Shown: in pieces, positions 27,840 through 61,980 of the stretch
How positions within the stretch are numbered: the stretch's first letter is position 1
Layout of the letters: every line of letters begins with the position of its first letter
Origin: Phalacrocorax aristotelis
Taxonomy: Eukaryota > Chordata > Aves > Suliformes > Phalacrocoracidae
DNA: 64,000 bases
Direction: 5' to 3'
NCBI RefSeq assembly: GCF_949628215.1
Contig: NC_134280.1
Coordinates: forward strand, 54,462,621 to 54,526,620
The notes under the pieces: model-generated
What the model was told of the DNA's origin: nothing
Seen by the model: only the letters and a program-made list of their open reading frames with translations
Databases searched by the model: none
Made by a program: the position numbers and the translations under genes

Positions 27840-28110
27840 GTGGTGAGGGGGAGGGCCATGCTGGGCGTCGGTGCCGTGGTGCTGGCAGCGGCGGGGCTGC
27901 GGGGCGCCCACTGTGAGGAGAGGCGGCTGGCAGCTGCCCCGTGCTGGGCACAGCCAGTCCCAGCTGGTTCCTCCAGGCCCCAGCACAGGGCACGGCCCAG
28001 GCTGTCAGTGCCGCTGGTGGCGCCGCGGGACAGCGCCCCCCATGAAGGGCACAAGGCGAGCGAGGGGCGGTGTGAGGGGCAGCCCTGCTGGCAGCCGGGC
28101 CGGAGGGGCA
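27840..28110. other. GC-rich, CpG-rich block inside 27400-28280
   Basis: This is the only clearly CpG-island-like interval in the first 36 kb, with runs such as GGCAGCGGCGGGGCTGCGGGGCG and GGCGCCGCGGGACAGCG. Overlapping open frames of 168-190 codons occur on both strands, as expected in GC-rich sequence where stops are rare. One plus-strand frame contains MLGVGAVVLAAAGLRGAHC, which looks like a signal peptide. I recognise no protein family in it. It could be a promoter or first exon of an unidentified gene, or just a local GC peak. Confidence 0.4.
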
Positions 28111-28283
28111 GGATGGTTAGGGGGAGCTTGGGGTGCCAGAGCAGGGATCCCCCCTCCCGCCACCTGGGAAGGTGTGAGGAGGAGGGAGGGCGGAGAGGGA
28201 CCGTTATGGCTGGCTGCAGCCCCCCACACCATCGCCCTGCGCCTCCCTGGGCAAATGACTTGGGAATGAAGGAGCAAAGTTGA

Positions 28284-31200
28284 GCCTGAGGAAGAGGGTG
28301 TGTGTGTGGGTGCTAATTGCTCTTTGTTTCTCACTATCTGAACATTTTATAATCCTCAATACATTAATTTTCCCCAACCAGAGTCTGTTTTGCCCATGAC
28401 GGTAATTGGTAGGCAGTCTTCCTGCTTTTATTTCAGCCCATGAGCTTTTTTATCTTATTTTCTCCCCAGACCTGTTGAGGAGAGGGTGTGAGAGAGCAGC
28501 CAGGTACAGGTCTCCAGCCAGCGGAGGTCAACCCAACATATTATTATTTATCAAACTACAAGCCTTGTACTTGTCCTTTCCTCTCCTGTTAGCTTTGTGA
28601 TTGTCTCTTTGCTATTTATTCTTCTTTAGATTTGCTGTACGTGTTTCTGTGGGTAACATGGACAACTTTCCTGTGTGTTTTGCTCTCTCCAGTGCACTTG
28701 GGTTTCTTCATGTCTCTGTGTCTCAAGGTCTGTCCCCTCAAGGTCCGTTCCCTCAAGGTGGCAGGTACATCTTTGCTCCCACAGTAGTACCACCTCTGTG
28801 TTCAGTCCACTGTTTTCAGGCTGCTCTTATATATAAACCTATGGAATAAGTTACTACATACAGCACAATACCTTTTTCTGTAAGCCAGTATCTTAAAAGC
28901 TGTTCTCACTGCCAGTGCCACAGGAGTCTTGCTTTAACTCATGTATGTGCACAACAAGATCATGCACAGGAGCCATGAAGCCTTCCCTAGATTAAAACTT
29001 TTGATGCTGGCCTGGTCCTTCCAAGTCAGCTCCCCAGCACGCAAGTCCATAGGCACAGCCAAACTGAGAAAAAGTAAGAAATTATTACTGACTTCTGTAA
29101 TTTAAGTACCAGATACCATTGCTTCCAATTTATTCCAGCCCCCATTTCCAAACAGTCACAAATAGATTTCTGTTAAAACCCCCCCTTTCTCCTCCTTTTA
29201 GTAACAGTGATGCGCTGCAGTGTAGAAGAGGTAGAAATCTGTTGTCGCCACTGTTCTGTTGGCCCAGCGTCCTCACCTGCGCTGTATTGCAACTTCAGTT
29301 AGTGCAGAATGCCTCAGTCAGCATCACTGGTGAATACATCAAATATAACGTGCTTTTTTTAACTTTTAAGTCTTCCCCTTCAGCTTGCATAACATTACAC
29401 AGCTGATCTCTTAATTTCCTACACGCAAAAATCGAGCTTTTTGTTCTGAAACCACACAGCTTTCATCTGCTGCCAAAGGGGAATCCATCTGGGTGCCGTG
29501 ACTTCCGCCCTTTGAAATGAGCCCTCCCCACACCCGTTAGCAGGCAGGAGGCCTGTGGCCGCATTCAGGATGCCTGTGTGGTTGTGGTTCAACGGCGGAG
29601 CAGGGAGGATCAGAGACAGCAGGCATACTCAGGCTGCTCACAAACCCCTCCTCACAACTAAAACAGTCAGCTTCCAGGGCAGGGGGATTTTCCCAGGTGT
29701 AGCAAGACCCTAATCACCACCATGTTTTTAATTTTCTTTCTGCTTTTGCTGAGAAGTTACTTAGGAGTAGTTGGCATTTCGAGTCAACTCTATGAATTAT
29801 TCTGGGTTTTCCCATTCGTGGCAGCCCTGGTGTTGGTTTCCTGTGCTGTGGCTCTGCTTGGTGCAGAGGGCCCTGGGCTACACCTGGGGACTGGCCCACA
29901 GCAGGGAGGCAGAGCCCTGCCAGCTCCTCCGCAAGGCTGGCAAGGCGCCACAGTGAAACATTGCTCGGCCCGCTGTGACTTCTTGGGCTGCCCCCTCAGC
30001 CGCATTTACATAGCAAGAGCCAGATCAAAAGCCAAGCACATCCTCAGATGCCTGATTTACCCCAAACGCCTCTTCCCCCACCCACAGTCTTTAGCACTGG
30101 CAAGTCCCCCTAGCCTGGCCACCCTCACGCCCGCTGCCTGTGACTTTGTGCAGCTCTGACCCCCACCTTCTGTTTCCGTTTCATCGTTGAGGTTATTTTG
30201 CTGTAATTAGTCAACTGGTTCCCCCATATGCGAATACTGAGCCATCCCAAGACTGTCACTTGAGAGGACTTTTGTCAGATTTGTCACCAATAATTAAACC
30301 ATCTCCACCCAAGCAGACTGCGCTTTTGATCAAGAATATGCAGTTAGCTCCTGACTGTGGGCCAAGGAAAGCCGTGATTTGATCACAGCACTGGCAGATG
30401 TCCTAGTGAGCAGGGGAAGCTCACTTTGTTATGCTTAGCAGCTCCTGCCTTGCAATCATGGGAAATCATAATTTGACTATTAGCACGGAAGAACTTTCCT
30501 TACATGCCAGCAAAGTTAAAAGGCCACTGTGAGCTTGGAGCATGATGCCTTCCCTATGGAGGCTGATGAGAGACTCCACACTAATCTCACCCTGCTGTTT
30601 GCCTGCTGGTTTCTGGTACAGTCCTAGGTTATTAAGATGTTATAGTAGTTACAATGGAATTATTTAACTATGTGGAAATGCTTGATTTTTTTCCCTTCTC
30701 TGTTGTGTGAAACAAGAAGAGGCACCACAGCCTGACTTCTGCAAACATTTGTAGCGTGCACCTGCAGCAAAACACGCGGGTTTTCCCCACCACAGCCCCT
30801 CAGCTCCGGCACAGCAGGAGCGTGTTCTGCTTCCCCCGTGCATGGGAAAGCAGTTCAGCCCCACAACACAGCTGCTGGCAAAGATGTCAATTCATTTTGC
30901 CAATCCTTTTTGTGATATTTCATGTCAGGGGATTGTGTGTCTTTGTTAATGATACCAACTTCAGGCTTTGAATCACCCACAAACCCCTCTGATTTTATTC
31001 CCACTCCACCCATTTTCCTGAAAGGAACTACTTTTGAACATTCTACAAAACTGCCTTCAAATGTCTCCGAAAAATTTTCTGTCTGAGAAGTCCAGAAAAT
31101 GGTGGATGATTGCAAATGCTGCTTACAGGGTGACCATGGTCATCACACTGCTGTCTTGTGCCTCACTCAGCCACTCATTATATTTACCTCCTGCCTCTGG

Positions 31201-34200
31201 TCATATCAGACTGCAAACTCCCATCAGGAGATGGTCCTTCCCTCCGCAGCAGCTAAGCCCCCAGCCCAGAAAGCAGCCAGCTTGACTCCCCCAGAGCCAT
31301 CCTGCCTTTTCCAAAATAAACTAAATAGCAATGGCCGTAAAAGCTGAAATGTTTGCTGAGTAAAAGACCAATCCTGGGAAAAACTGCAGTGTCGTCGTTT
31401 CTCTGAGTGCACAGAGAGCAGCCTCTGCAGACTGTGGTGCTGCTGGTGGTTGTCTTTTCACATAGATTCTGGCTCTACCTAGTAAAAGCACTTAAAACAT
31501 ATCGATGACTTTATGTAATGAATTGCGACTACAACCATGTTTCATCTGGAACGAATTGGCCATATTCTATAGCATAATACTTCCACGTACTTCTATATCA
31601 TTTAAAGCTAGTGACTTTGAGAGCACTTTAAGGCTCTGGTTTGGTAATAAGATTTTGCCTTCCTCAAACTGATTTGTAAAATTTCAGCATACCCAGCCAT
31701 GCACACTTACATCACATTGGAATAACTTGGCAAAAGGCAAAAAAATTTAAAAAACCCCTCTAATTTCCATCTGTGAAATGGCAAGTTGCCTACCTAAATA
31801 CATATGGAGGATGGCTTAATGCAACACTCTTCAGGAAAAAGCATATACTTTCCACAGCTGCTTAGAATAAGGCCCTAACTGAAATCTATAAATAAGATAT
31901 GAGAATACCATGGAAAAAATGCATGTCTTGTATGTATTAACCTATTTCAATACCAAAATCTACATATAGGAGGGCTATCAGTGGTACGGTAATTTGTCTT
32001 CTGTTTTGGATAGCTTGGATAGCTCAGGTTATCATCTGAAGAGAGTTTAAAGGGGTATCTGATTGATGTCCATATATACACAGATTCCCTATTCTCTTTC
32101 CCACCATTTTCTGACTGGGTGCTCAGTTTTGCTCAAAAAAAAAAAAGCAAACTCTGTTTGCCAGGGCCCTGCACAAGCTGTTTGCTCTGGGTAGGCCTCT
32201 GTTCCCTCTCTCGTCTGACATGCAAGGGTCAGGGAGCAGGGATAAGGTCGTGTTCCACACAGGACTGCAATTGGCACTTTCTTTGGGTTTCTTAGGATTT
32301 CAGTCCCCTTGACTATAAAACACATTTTAGAGAAACAAAAATGGAATATACTCTTAAATCTTGATTGAAACAGTCAATGTTCATCTCTACTTTAAACTGC
32401 TTTAAAACAACATCCAAAGGGTGAAAAAATAAAATGGAAAGAAATTCCCAGGAAAGATTTTTCTTTTCAGGTACTGCAGAACTGTTCAAATCTTTGTTTG
32501 GTGCCATTTTTTAAATGCATTGCTTTCTAAAACCCTAAAAGGCTCATTTTCAAAATACAGAGTGGCAGCATCAAGTGTCTTAACAGAAATAACATGACTG
32601 GTACTAATGTGCTGGCAGTAAGCTTGACAAATTAAAATATTGATGGTCTCACTGCGGTTGAGACTATGAAATCTATTTTGCTAGCATCTCAGTCACATTT
32701 TAGGAGATCATCATGCAGAGAAAAACCAGTTCAATGGCTTTAGACATGGTTTATCGTTAAGTTACAATGGTTTCAAAGGTTTGATTGATCCTTATTGGTC
32801 AGATATTTTTCTCAGTGTTTTGGTAACAGGCCTACAACTGGCCTGCGGAGCTCAGCTTTCCTCCAGCACGAGATGACCTGGCCTGGCACCGTCAGCCCTG
32901 GAAGCATCACTCAGGGCAGGGGGCAGCAGCCAAGATTCAGTCCAGCCAGACCCTGCTCAGAACAGATCTTCCACAGGAACAACGGCAATATACCAGCATG
33001 AGAAATTTGGATATGAAATGTTATTTCTAGTTTTGATTTATTCCTCGTTCAAGGGTGGAAGGGTCTGTAAGCAGCTGGGCAGTTTTAGATATGTCTTGCA
33101 GTAGATTTAGAGGATTTGCTGAAGCTCCCTCACACACCCATCTCCATTATAGCTGTGCTTGCAAAAAAACCCATATGTATCTATCACTGGAGCCTTGCAT
33201 TGAAATCTCATCGTGTTTCAGGCTGGAGATGGAAGAAGCCACAGTAAGTCAGCAGATGTTGCTGGATGCTTTAAAAGGTGCATTTACAATCTCCCTAAGG
33301 ACCTATGTAAAAAAAGGCACAGAAAAATCACTGTTAGTGTTACACACACCCCCCCACAAATAGATCCATTAAATGAAAAAGCCTTTTGTTATTCATATTG
33401 AGCTGTATGAGCAAGCATGTGGTTGTTTGCTGTCTTTATTGATTATCTGCACTGTGTTCAGCAGTCCTGTAAACCTGTTGTTGCTGGGAACAGCTGTTGA
33501 GCAGACTGATAAGCTGCGAAGTGAGCATGGAGGCAACAATGCTGAATAACCAACTCCAGGCTGGTCTGAGCCAGAGCCCTTACACATTGGACCATGTGCC
33601 CTATCAGGGAACGTCTAGGTGTCAGCAGGACTCAAGTGTACAGGTACCTCCCAAGGAAGCAAAGGACTATTTGGCATTGGCAGGCTATTGCTGAACTTAA
33701 AGAGTTTCTGAAAAAAACATAATCTGATCAGGTGTACAATGCTCTATAAATGAACACGGGGTACCTAGCACCCGTGGAGCAGGCAGTCAGCCTTTCACCG
33801 GCACGGTGGCCTTAGGAGGACATTAGGCAGGGCTGGAGGGGACAGGCTTTGCACCTACAGCATGCGGAAAAGGAAGGGGAAACAGCGCATGGGGTTGAGG
33901 AAGGCTGTTGGAATCTGGGAAAGAAGTGAAAAAGCCAGCAGCCTGGCAGGAAAAGTTTTCCCTGGAAAGAACAGTGGTATCATGTGCCATCTGGAGGCTT
34001 ACAGCAGAAACGAACTGGCTGGATTTCCATTCTGGACAGACAGCAATAACCCTTTAGGTAAATACATACCTCAATCAGAGCTGGTATTAGATCAGCCTTT
34101 ATCACAGAGCCTGTTTCCTCCTGATAGTACATTCCCAAAATGGGAAGCACCACATCAGAAACTGCGAGATTAAAGAAACCATAGTCCAGATATCTCTCAC

Positions 34201-36545
34201 AGAAGATACGTGTTGTCTTGCCCATCCTGCCCTGCACTGAAACAAGGGCAGAGATGTGGCATGGTGTGTGGAGAGCACTGTGTCCCTTGCACTCAGCTCT
34301 TGTGTCCCTAGCACTATCTTCCTGCAAGCACTATTAATACACTAGGGATGTCATTGAAACACTAGCATTACATCCAGAACATCGTTCCAAAGAATCTGGC
34401 TTTTCCCTGATGTCTTGGAAAGTTGGAGGTAAAATGTGAGCTAAAGTAACTCACTTTGTATCAAACTAGACTACTCTTTCTCAGTGAGAGGAGCTAGTTT
34501 GCTAGCTTTCCTCCGGCTGTCAGCAGAAGATGTCTATTAATTTAAAATGAAATGAACTCAGCAACTTGGATGAATAAATGGGGTTCTGCTAAGTAACAGG
34601 GACAAAGAAGAACAGGCCTGCATCCTGAATCTTTTTCTTCAGGTCTAAGAAACAGTCTGAGAGGGGTTCCCATCTTCTCCCCTTTGTGAGATGTACAAGC
34701 AGCTCCTTCCCTTCTGCCAGCAAAGCAGGCAGGAAGCAGCTGCTCCTGGTGCTTCCAAGTCAGATTTTCTGCTGTGTTTACTTCCTCCCCCTCACAGGCA
34801 GGAGGTTGGCATGGGCAAAGAGTTTGCTCCACCTGAGAGGAGGGAGGATGGAACAAAGCACAACACTGGAGAGAGGCACTCCAGTCGTTTCGTATCAACT
34901 CCGTAAACCCTTCTGCAAAGTCCTGAAAATGGAACTGCTTAAAGCCAGAGGTTTCAACAACACAAGGTTCCTACGTGAAGAGCTCAAAGGGACTCCCTGA
35001 GGCAGAGCCACAGTAACTTGAAAAAGGAAGCAAAATGACTTCTCTGGTGGGCGTGAAAAGTGGGAGAACACTGTACCTACCTCAGAAGTGAGTAACCTGT
35101 TGATCTTTGCTTGCGCCTTATTCTGCCCCTGGACAAAAGTGCCTGCATCTGCACTTTTTAATTAGTTTTTACTCAGATCACCCAGGAGCTGTTAAGACCT
35201 AGCATCTTTCCCACTGCCAAGAGAAAAACCCTCTTTTTGCTTAAGAAAAGCAGAATGTGGAAAGTTTTCAGTTTTTTTTCCCTTCCAGGTTCCCATTTCT
35301 GACCCTCTTCTGCAAGAACATCCCCATCTGTTCATCTCCGAACTCCATTCACCCAGCCAAGAAGCGCATGCAAGGGCAGCAGTATTTCTGGCTACATCCC
35401 ATTTATCAAACAAAGAACAGGACAGAAATGTTATGTCTTCTCCTTTCTGACCTCCACCTTTTTAGTCTCAAAGGCAGTAAAACTAATAAATGACAAGACC
35501 AGGTACAAAACACGATTTCCAGATACACGGGTTGAACTCTACCCACCTGAACAGACTAACACTCCGAAGGACAGCCAGACCACTTGGCTTTACTGAAGCT
35601 CTAGTATTTCAAACCAACCTGTGTGATTTAAGGACAGGAAAAAAAGAATAAAAAAACAGAAGAGAATTTTGCTCCCTAAAAGTCTCCCTCAGGCTGACTG
35701 CCCCTGGCAGTGGTGGTCACCTGCTGCAGGGCCTGCACTGGGAGGCTCACTGTCACAGCTTCTCTCCTGCAGTACAAGCCTCACCAAGAGCACTCGGACA
35801 ACCACTGTGTGGCTGGTACATGCTCCCATGGGAAGATGACGAGTCAATCCCGCTCTACCCTTCCCATATCACCATGCAGTCATTTCAGGAAATGCAGCAG
35901 AGTTTCCATGGAGGATCACAGGATTCTACAGTAAGTGTCAGCACTCCATGAGGGATTGGAGAGCTGCTGAATTGAGTATCACCCTCCAGACATGGGATCG
36001 TCCTTGGGAGCGATTCAGATGGCAACCAGGAACAGAAACTAAGAATTTTGGAAGAAATGGACTTAACTGAGGCAATTTTGTATGCATCTACAGTCAGGTA
36101 ATCTGTAATCAAGAAGCCAGCTGTAACATTACAAAGGTATTTCTGCACCCCCTTCTATCATCTCCCCCTGACAACAGAACATCCCCTTCAAGGGATCAGA
36201 AAGTCCTCCCTCTTGTTTTTATGGAAGTAGATGGGTCCTACAAACACTGGTCTCCCCCAAGGCTATTTCTGTGAGTGGCAATCTTTTGATTGACCCCAGA
36301 TGAAAGTATTATCCCTTTAAACTGGCACCAAGCTCTTCATTAGAGAAAGCACCAACTGCCAGGACACATCAGCATCAGGCCATGGTCCTGCCAGGCAAGA
36401 CTCAATGACAGAATAACACCCTCGCAGGGACCCACCGTGACTGTAACACAAATCCAACTCAACTGCCACCCTAAAGGGTGGGAGCTCACTTTCCTTACCC
36501 ATTCTAAAGCCCTTCTAAATGAAATGGGTATTTTGGCATATTAAT
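28284..36545. other. Intergenic, no recognisable gene
   Basis: A plus-strand frame of 145 codons (29722-30159) starts with hydrophobic residues but matches no family I know. Otherwise it is AT-rich with a period-15 repeat at 28722. This lies downstream of the probable PTPRJ polyadenylation site. Confidence 0.55.
28722..28762. repeat. Short tandem repeat, period 15 bp
   Basis: Nearly three copies of CTCAAGGTCYGTYCC starting at 28722, 28737 and 28752. Confidence 0.7.
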
Positions 36546-39500
36546 TTTATTCAAAAGGAACTGAAAAGAAAACCCCAAGAAAGGAAACAAGACAAAGTGC
36601 TCTAGGATGATGCTTTTTAATTGTTATTTTTGTATCTTTAAAAACAAATCAAACCATTAAAAACATTATAGACAACAAGTATGAAAACAATAAAATTTGT
36701 ACATCATTTCAAGGTATTCAACAGTCACTTATTTGAAATGCATCAACTTTTCCCTTCTTAAGCAGGCCCCAAATGGGAGAAAGAGTAGAACAGAAATGCA
36801 GGAGATGCAATTGCCACACAGTGGAGCTTTCAGCCTGAAAGTGGATAGCTTTATGTAAGCAACAAGAGGAAACACTGACCAAGGAGACAGATCTCGGCAG
36901 TTGTAACACACAGAACATCAGAAGGCAGTGGAAAGTTATTTGCAGGAATTTAAGCCATCTGGACCAAGACAGATCCATAAGGTAGGAGAATATAACCTAC
37001 AATCTTTTTCCTCCTCCAGAGACACCCTATGAGGCATGTCCTACTTACTCACATCGGCACTACGGCCAGCTTCATGTTTACAACATTTTAAGCCTTACCA
37101 ACCTTCTCCACCTATAGCTGGGATCAGCAGGTCATTTACTTCAAACTTCCATCTCTTCTTACAATGAGTCAGTTTTGGGAAAACACATGCATATAGTTGT
37201 ATTTAAAATGGATACTCAATAGATGATGACGCAATGAGAATTTGGCACCTGCTTCCAACAGCAAAACAATGGGACAGATACGTTGGTTTTCTGTAAGAGT
37301 ATCTGGGCAGTGGGTAGGCAGAAACACATACCATTCTAGCAAGTTTTCTAGTATTCTGCTGCAATATAATGCAAACACATGATCTGGCAAAGAAGATTCA
37401 TGACCCTCTCTTCTGTGCTTTATAAAACAAGGGCCTTCTGAAGCAAGAAAGCCTTCACCACCCTAAGACAGCAAGTTCTTGGGAGACCTGGAATAATGAA
37501 TACTAGCTCTGTGCCCTGCACAGATGCGCAGTAATTAAGAGAAAAAAAAATAGCATGACTCTAAGGGGCAGGCTTTCTTCCCTCCCAGTTCCTTTGGAAC
37601 GGTTCTGTTTGGTCCAAGCGGTTTATCTTTGTCATCTGAAAGCAGCTTAGGAAGATTGCTGGGTGAGAGATCCACTACGTGGACTGCCAGTTTGGATGGA
37701 GCTGGGCATGATCATTAACTTTACTTTTTAAAAATTTATTTATTTTAAAGTATTTCAGAGAAAGAGAGAAAAAATATATTCAAGAACGCCCAAGTGGCTG
37801 CTACAACTACGAAAACAACAACAACAAAAAAAGCTGAAGCGCACTGTGGTTTGCCCTCCAGTTTTGCTCACACAGCACACCACAATGTCACACCAGGTTG
37901 TAAAAAATTCCTCTGGCTATCTGTGAAGTTACAGTTGTGCACCAGGAATTCCTATGTTTTCCTTCAGCTGATAGTGGATTCCATGAGGTTGCCAGGTTTC
38001 ACTGTAATGCCACATATACTCCTAGTATCTGTAGCTTTTTCTGGCAACTCTGCTAAAACAAACAAACAAACAACCAACCCAACAAAAAACCAACCCAGAC
38101 AAAAGCAGCAGAACTCCAGGGACTCTGGTTATTAAACCTTTATAAGATTTTCACCCCTTTATAGCTATTCTATAGCATTATTTATAAACTTCATATTCCT
38201 CTGCAATGCAACCAGTGCAATGATCCGGAGACCAAAACCTGCCCCCCCAGGCTACTTAAGAAATCCTTCATTGGTAATGCCTTCACAAGTCTAACAGTTA
38301 TGTACCAGCAAAATAAATCCAATCTAATCCCTGACTTGTAAAATTGGCAACTAGGGTTTTTCTGCTTCTTTGTTCTGTATTTAAAAGGACCAGTTAAAAC
38401 AACAGCAGCAGTATATTGCAAATAATTATAAAACAATTACATTAGATAAATGAGATGCAGGCAGATGTGTCTCGGTTTTGAATGGCTAAAACAACCAAGA
38501 AATTGGTCTTTACAGCAGAATTTTGTGCAATTTGTTTTGGTAGAAACCGTAAAGCCAGTCAATCTGTTTGGGAGTGCTTGGACACTTGGAACCTTAGTTC
38601 AACATATTCACAGATTTATATATTTGAGGAAAAACAACAACAACGATAAAAAGACACTAACCTGAGTAAAACTCTATTAAAATAGAGTGATCATTATTCA
38701 GTAAATCATATATTGCACCTTTAAATAAATCATTATAAATCGTATAAAAACAGGAATACCAGCCAGGAACAGGGAGGAGCTATTCTGTCCTTCATACACA
38801 CCCACACACACCCCTGCACACACATTCACATATTCACTTGCTCAGTTTTTTTACTACAGTTAAAGCTTCGAATGACAGACCACACTCCTCTTCCTCTAGC
38901 AGAGGCACCGAAACATTAAGGCAGGGGCTATTTGTGGTGAAATGCAAAAACAAAACTCACCTCCAAACTTCTGGAGAGTCCTGCCAACAGTGCAACTACA
39001 GTTAAGTTTGACATAAGCCTTATTTAAAAATCTGTGTTCTCATTAAGAGTTTCAGTACAAAAATAGAATCTCTGCTGTTTTTCTTCTAGAGTAGCAACTA
39101 GAAAAGGCACAATTTCCAAGTATAAATGTCCATTTGAAGGAGCTGTTTGTACTCCTTTTTTAAATAAAGGAACGCAAAACAAAAATAAATCACAGAGGCA
39201 CATATCTAATTAGCTAATTAAACAGCCACAGTAGATAAAATATGTTCCTGAAACTTATAATTAAATATATTAAAACAGCCCATGAGCCTGGTATCTGTAA
39301 ATGAAATCATATAAAATTGTAATAAAAAGCTTGTGTTATTATTTTACTATTTAAATTCTAGTTCACTGGTCATACTGTAAATGCTATTTCACCTATCAGC
39401 ACTGTTAAATTCCCAAGAAAAAGCAAGATTCCTCTGTTAACTTTAAATAGTTTTGGTTTTTTGTGTGTTTTAATAACAATCTATGGCTCCTGCCAGCATT

Positions 39501-39654
39501 GTGTTTTTCCTCCTGCAGGTCACATCTTCGAATGCAGACAGAACTGGAGAAGCCAGATGTGAGACACTGCACACAATCCCAGAAAACACGAGTAGAACAT
39601 CTCCCTTCCCTTGGCACAGACAACACCTCCTGGAGACGCTGCGCTCCTTCCAAA
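36546..39654 (-). other. PTPRJ: Probable PTPRJ 3' UTR
   Basis: About 3.1 kb of AT-rich, non-coding sequence follows the stop. A minus-strand AATAAA lies at 36546-36551, within TTGAATAAAATTAATATGCC, downstream of a very A/T-rich stretch (36600-36720). A long 3' UTR is usual for this gene in mammals. Another candidate signal is TTTATT on the plus strand near 37737-37745. Simple repeats lie inside it: CAA-rich about 37807-37832, CAAA/CCAA-rich 38055-38096 and CA-rich about 38791-38830. The extent is inferred; transcript data would settle it. Confidence 0.45.
38055..38096. repeat. CAAA/CCAA simple repeat
   Basis: AAACAAACAAACAAACAACC, then CCAACC-rich sequence, within the probable PTPRJ 3' UTR. 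Confidence 0.75.
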
Positions 39655-61938
<22,284 letters not shown>

Positions 61939-61980
61939 CTGTGAAAGGCAAGACAACAATCCGTCAACGTGGCTGGAAAG

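Noticed and set aside
27711..28283. A 190-codon plus-strand frame in the GC-rich block as a secreted protein gene
   Set aside because: Long frames exist on both strands here because GC-rich DNA has few stops. No domain or splice partner was found. It is kept only as a finding to check.
29722..30159. A 145-codon frame with a hydrophobic start
   Set aside because: It has no family resemblance, and the composition drifts to proline/alanine-rich sequence typical of chance frames.
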